Translations under genes and position numbers: made by a program
Shown here: positions 4,972 to 5,820 of the stretch, piece after piece
Layout: each line of letters starts with the position of its first letter
Position numbering within the stretch: the first letter of the stretch is position 1
Notes under the pieces: model-generated
Seen by the model: only the letters and a program-made list of their open reading frames with translations
Databases searched by the model: none
Told to the model about the DNA's origin: nothing
Assembly: GCA_937858235.1 (NCBI GenBank)
Contig: CALLZZ010000323.1
Span: 1-5,820 of the forward strand
Length of the DNA stretch: 5,820 nucleotides
Source: an uncultured Clostridia bacterium
GTDB lineage: Bacteria > Bacillota > Clostridia > Oscillospirales > Oscillospiraceae
Direction: 5' to 3'

Positions 4972-5244
4972 ATGGGAAACCAATATTTACAATATCCGAC
5001 AACGGTTAAGGCGCTTGCCGGTGAAATAAAGACAGCTTGTAATGATTATACCGCCCGGAGAATAAGCAACGATCAGATCAGGGAAATAATCCTTTGGTAT
5101 GCAGCAAAAATGCCGCAGCTGCTATTTGCAGCCGAAAAGATAAATCCCACCGTGACGGCCATTATAGGAAAGAAACGTGTCCGGCTCGTAAATGATCTTC
5201 TGGACGGCTACCAGCACCGGATCGGGGGTATAACAAATGAGTGA
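4972..5244 (+). CDS. TIGR04540-family small protein
   Basis: 90 residues. ATG at 4972 has GGAGGG (4959-4964) with a 7-nt spacer; the in-frame GTG at 4942 would put the ribosome binding site inside the gene and is rejected. The layout fits TIGR04540 proteins of Firmicute mobile elements: TTVKALAGEIKTACNDY (10-26), RRISNDQIREIILWYA (29-44), and a basic C-terminal core NPTVTAIIGKKRVRLVNDLL (58-77). The function is unknown; it is small, helical and basic near the end, so nucleic acid binding is possible but unproven. Its stop overlaps the next gene's start by 8 nt, so the two are probably translationally coupled and act together. Confidence 0.75.
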   Translation: MGNQYLQYPTTVKALAGEIKTACNDYTARRISNDQIREIILWYAAKMPQLLFAAEKINPTVTAIIGKKRVRLVNDLLDGYQHRIGGITNE

Positions 5245-5820
5245 CACGATCCGCATATCCTTTGAAGATCAATTAAAAATTGAGGGCATAAATTGTAAAG
5301 GCTTTGGTATCCTGCCGAAATATGTCATGCTCGATCCTGATTTAACGATTGAAGCAAAAACAATCTATGCTTATTTTTGCAGCTTTGCGGGAAACGGATC
5401 ATGCGCTTTCCCAAGCCGGGATAAAATTCTTGTAGACCTACCAATGAGCAAGGACACTTATTATAAACACTTCCACATAATAACCAATCAAGGGTACATA
5501 ACAGTTGAACAGGACACCAGCGCAGGGATCAGGGGCAAAAACATTTATACCCTTGTTTCTAATCCGAAAAAGTTTGAGGACAAGCCAGAGGATAGCAAAC
5601 ATGCCCTTGCTTATAGCCGTATCCGGTTTAGCGGCCTGAAAGCTGCCGGTTATGGAATGATCCCTAAAGCCGTCATGATCGACAGCCGTTTGCCGGTAAA
5701 GGCAAAAGGTATCTATGCTTATTTTTGCAGCTTTACCGGATCGGGGAACAATGCTTTTCCGAAGAAAGATAAAATCATCTTTCATTTGGGGATTACAGAG
5801 CCGACCTATTACAAATTCTA
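5237..5820 (+). CDS. Tandem HTH_36 (winged-helix) DNA-binding protein, replication-initiator-like (3' end beyond window)
   Basis: ATG at 5237 with GGGGGT (5224-5229) and a 7-nt spacer; 194 codons are visible before the right edge. The protein has two copies of one winged-helix unit, GFGILPKYVMLDPDL...AFPSRDKI...TYYKHF (residues 22-79) and GYGMIPKAVMIDSRL...AFPKKDKI...TYYKF (138-194), 116 residues apart. Each has the HTH_36 pattern: P-K-x-V-M, an AK-x-IYAYFCSF helix, a FP-x-x-DKI turn and a recognition-helix region with the TYYK motif. Such proteins sit in the replication/maintenance block of Tn1549-like ICEs and are often annotated as helix-turn-helix or replication initiator proteins. It may initiate element replication or act as a regulator, and it is a candidate, unproven, for binding the octad array upstream. 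The gene overlaps the TIGR04540 gene. Confidence 0.85.
   Translation, partial: MSDTIRISFEDQLKIEGINCKGFGILPKYVMLDPDLTIEAKTIYAYFCSFAGNGSCAFPSRDKILVDLPMSKDTYYKHFHIITNQGYITVEQDTSAGIRGKNIYTLVSNPKKFEDKPEDSKHALAYSRIRFSGLKAAGYGMIPKAVMIDSRLPVKAKGIYAYFCSFTGSGNNAFPKKDKIIFHLGITEPTYYKF
5363..5386 (+). repeat. 24-nt exact repeat, copy 1, in first winged-helix unit
   Basis: Encodes IYAYFCSF (residues 43-50) and is identical base for base to 5711-5734, including third codon positions, 348 nt (116 codons) away. Flanking codons have diverged. Confidence 0.85.
5711..5734 (+). repeat. 24-nt exact repeat, copy 2, in second winged-helix unit
   Basis: Second copy of the repeat at 5363-5386, in the same reading frame and the same place in the second domain (residues 159-166). 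Synonymous identity over eight codons while flanks differ suggests gene conversion or selection at the DNA or RNA level. Confidence 0.85.

Noticed and set aside
4549..4983. Minus-strand 144-codon frame across the DUF3846 gene and its terminator
   Set aside because: It crosses a strong terminator and a promoter, and lies opposite a gene with good start signals.
5438..5785. Minus-strand 115-codon frame opposite the HTH gene
   Set aside because: Shadow of the repeated winged-helix coding sequence; no ribosome binding site.

Overview
The window is the junction between the conjugation genes and the replication/accessory genes of an integrative conjugative element (ICE) of the Tn1549 / Clostridioides CTn type. 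The gene families, the AT-biased strong sigma-A promoters, the AGGAGG-type ribosome binding sites and the moderate GC content all point to a Firmicute, most likely a gut Clostridia host such as Ruminococcaceae or Lachnospiraceae. Everything recognisable fits mobile-element backbone; no host metabolic gene, antibiotic-resistance gene, tRNA, rRNA or CRISPR array is visible.

Left half, minus strand (read from 3458 down to 1): a promoter at 3430-3458 drives a tight operon. Its genes are a PcfB-family (DUF3801) protein with a TTG start, a VirD4/TraG-type coupling ATPase whose ATG overlaps the pcfB stop, a 67-residue two-helix Maff2 membrane protein, a stem-loop attenuator/terminator, and a VirB6/TrbL-like polytopic channel protein that runs off the left edge. 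Together these supply the coupling protein, its accessory factor and inner-membrane parts of a Gram-positive type IV secretion system.

Middle (3388-3981): about 590 bases without a convincing gene, lying between divergent promoters. The stretch is full of secondary structure. It holds a five-tract G-quadruplex motif on the minus strand that competes with a hairpin, a set of interleaved inverted repeats, a 16-bp inverted repeat with one mismatch, a GC-rich block, and an AT-rich operator/promoter zone. Part of it looks like a dispersed intergenic repeat; part could be a transfer or replication origin. Neither reading can be proved from this sequence alone.

Right half, plus strand: a perfect sigma-A promoter (TTGACA-N17-TATAAT) drives an unrecognised 146-aa protein. 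A DUF3846 gene follows behind its own operator array, closed by a strong terminator. A third promoter drives a TIGR04540-family small protein whose stop overlaps the start of a tandem HTH_36 (winged-helix) protein that runs off the right edge. The first two genes share an operator made of 8-nt units (consensus about GTAYCAAA). In front of the DUF3846 gene these octads run in strict 8-nt phase through the -10 box and the ribosome binding site to the start codon. This octad array is the most distinctive unexplained signal in the window and suggests co-regulation by an octad-binding repressor that I cannot identify here.
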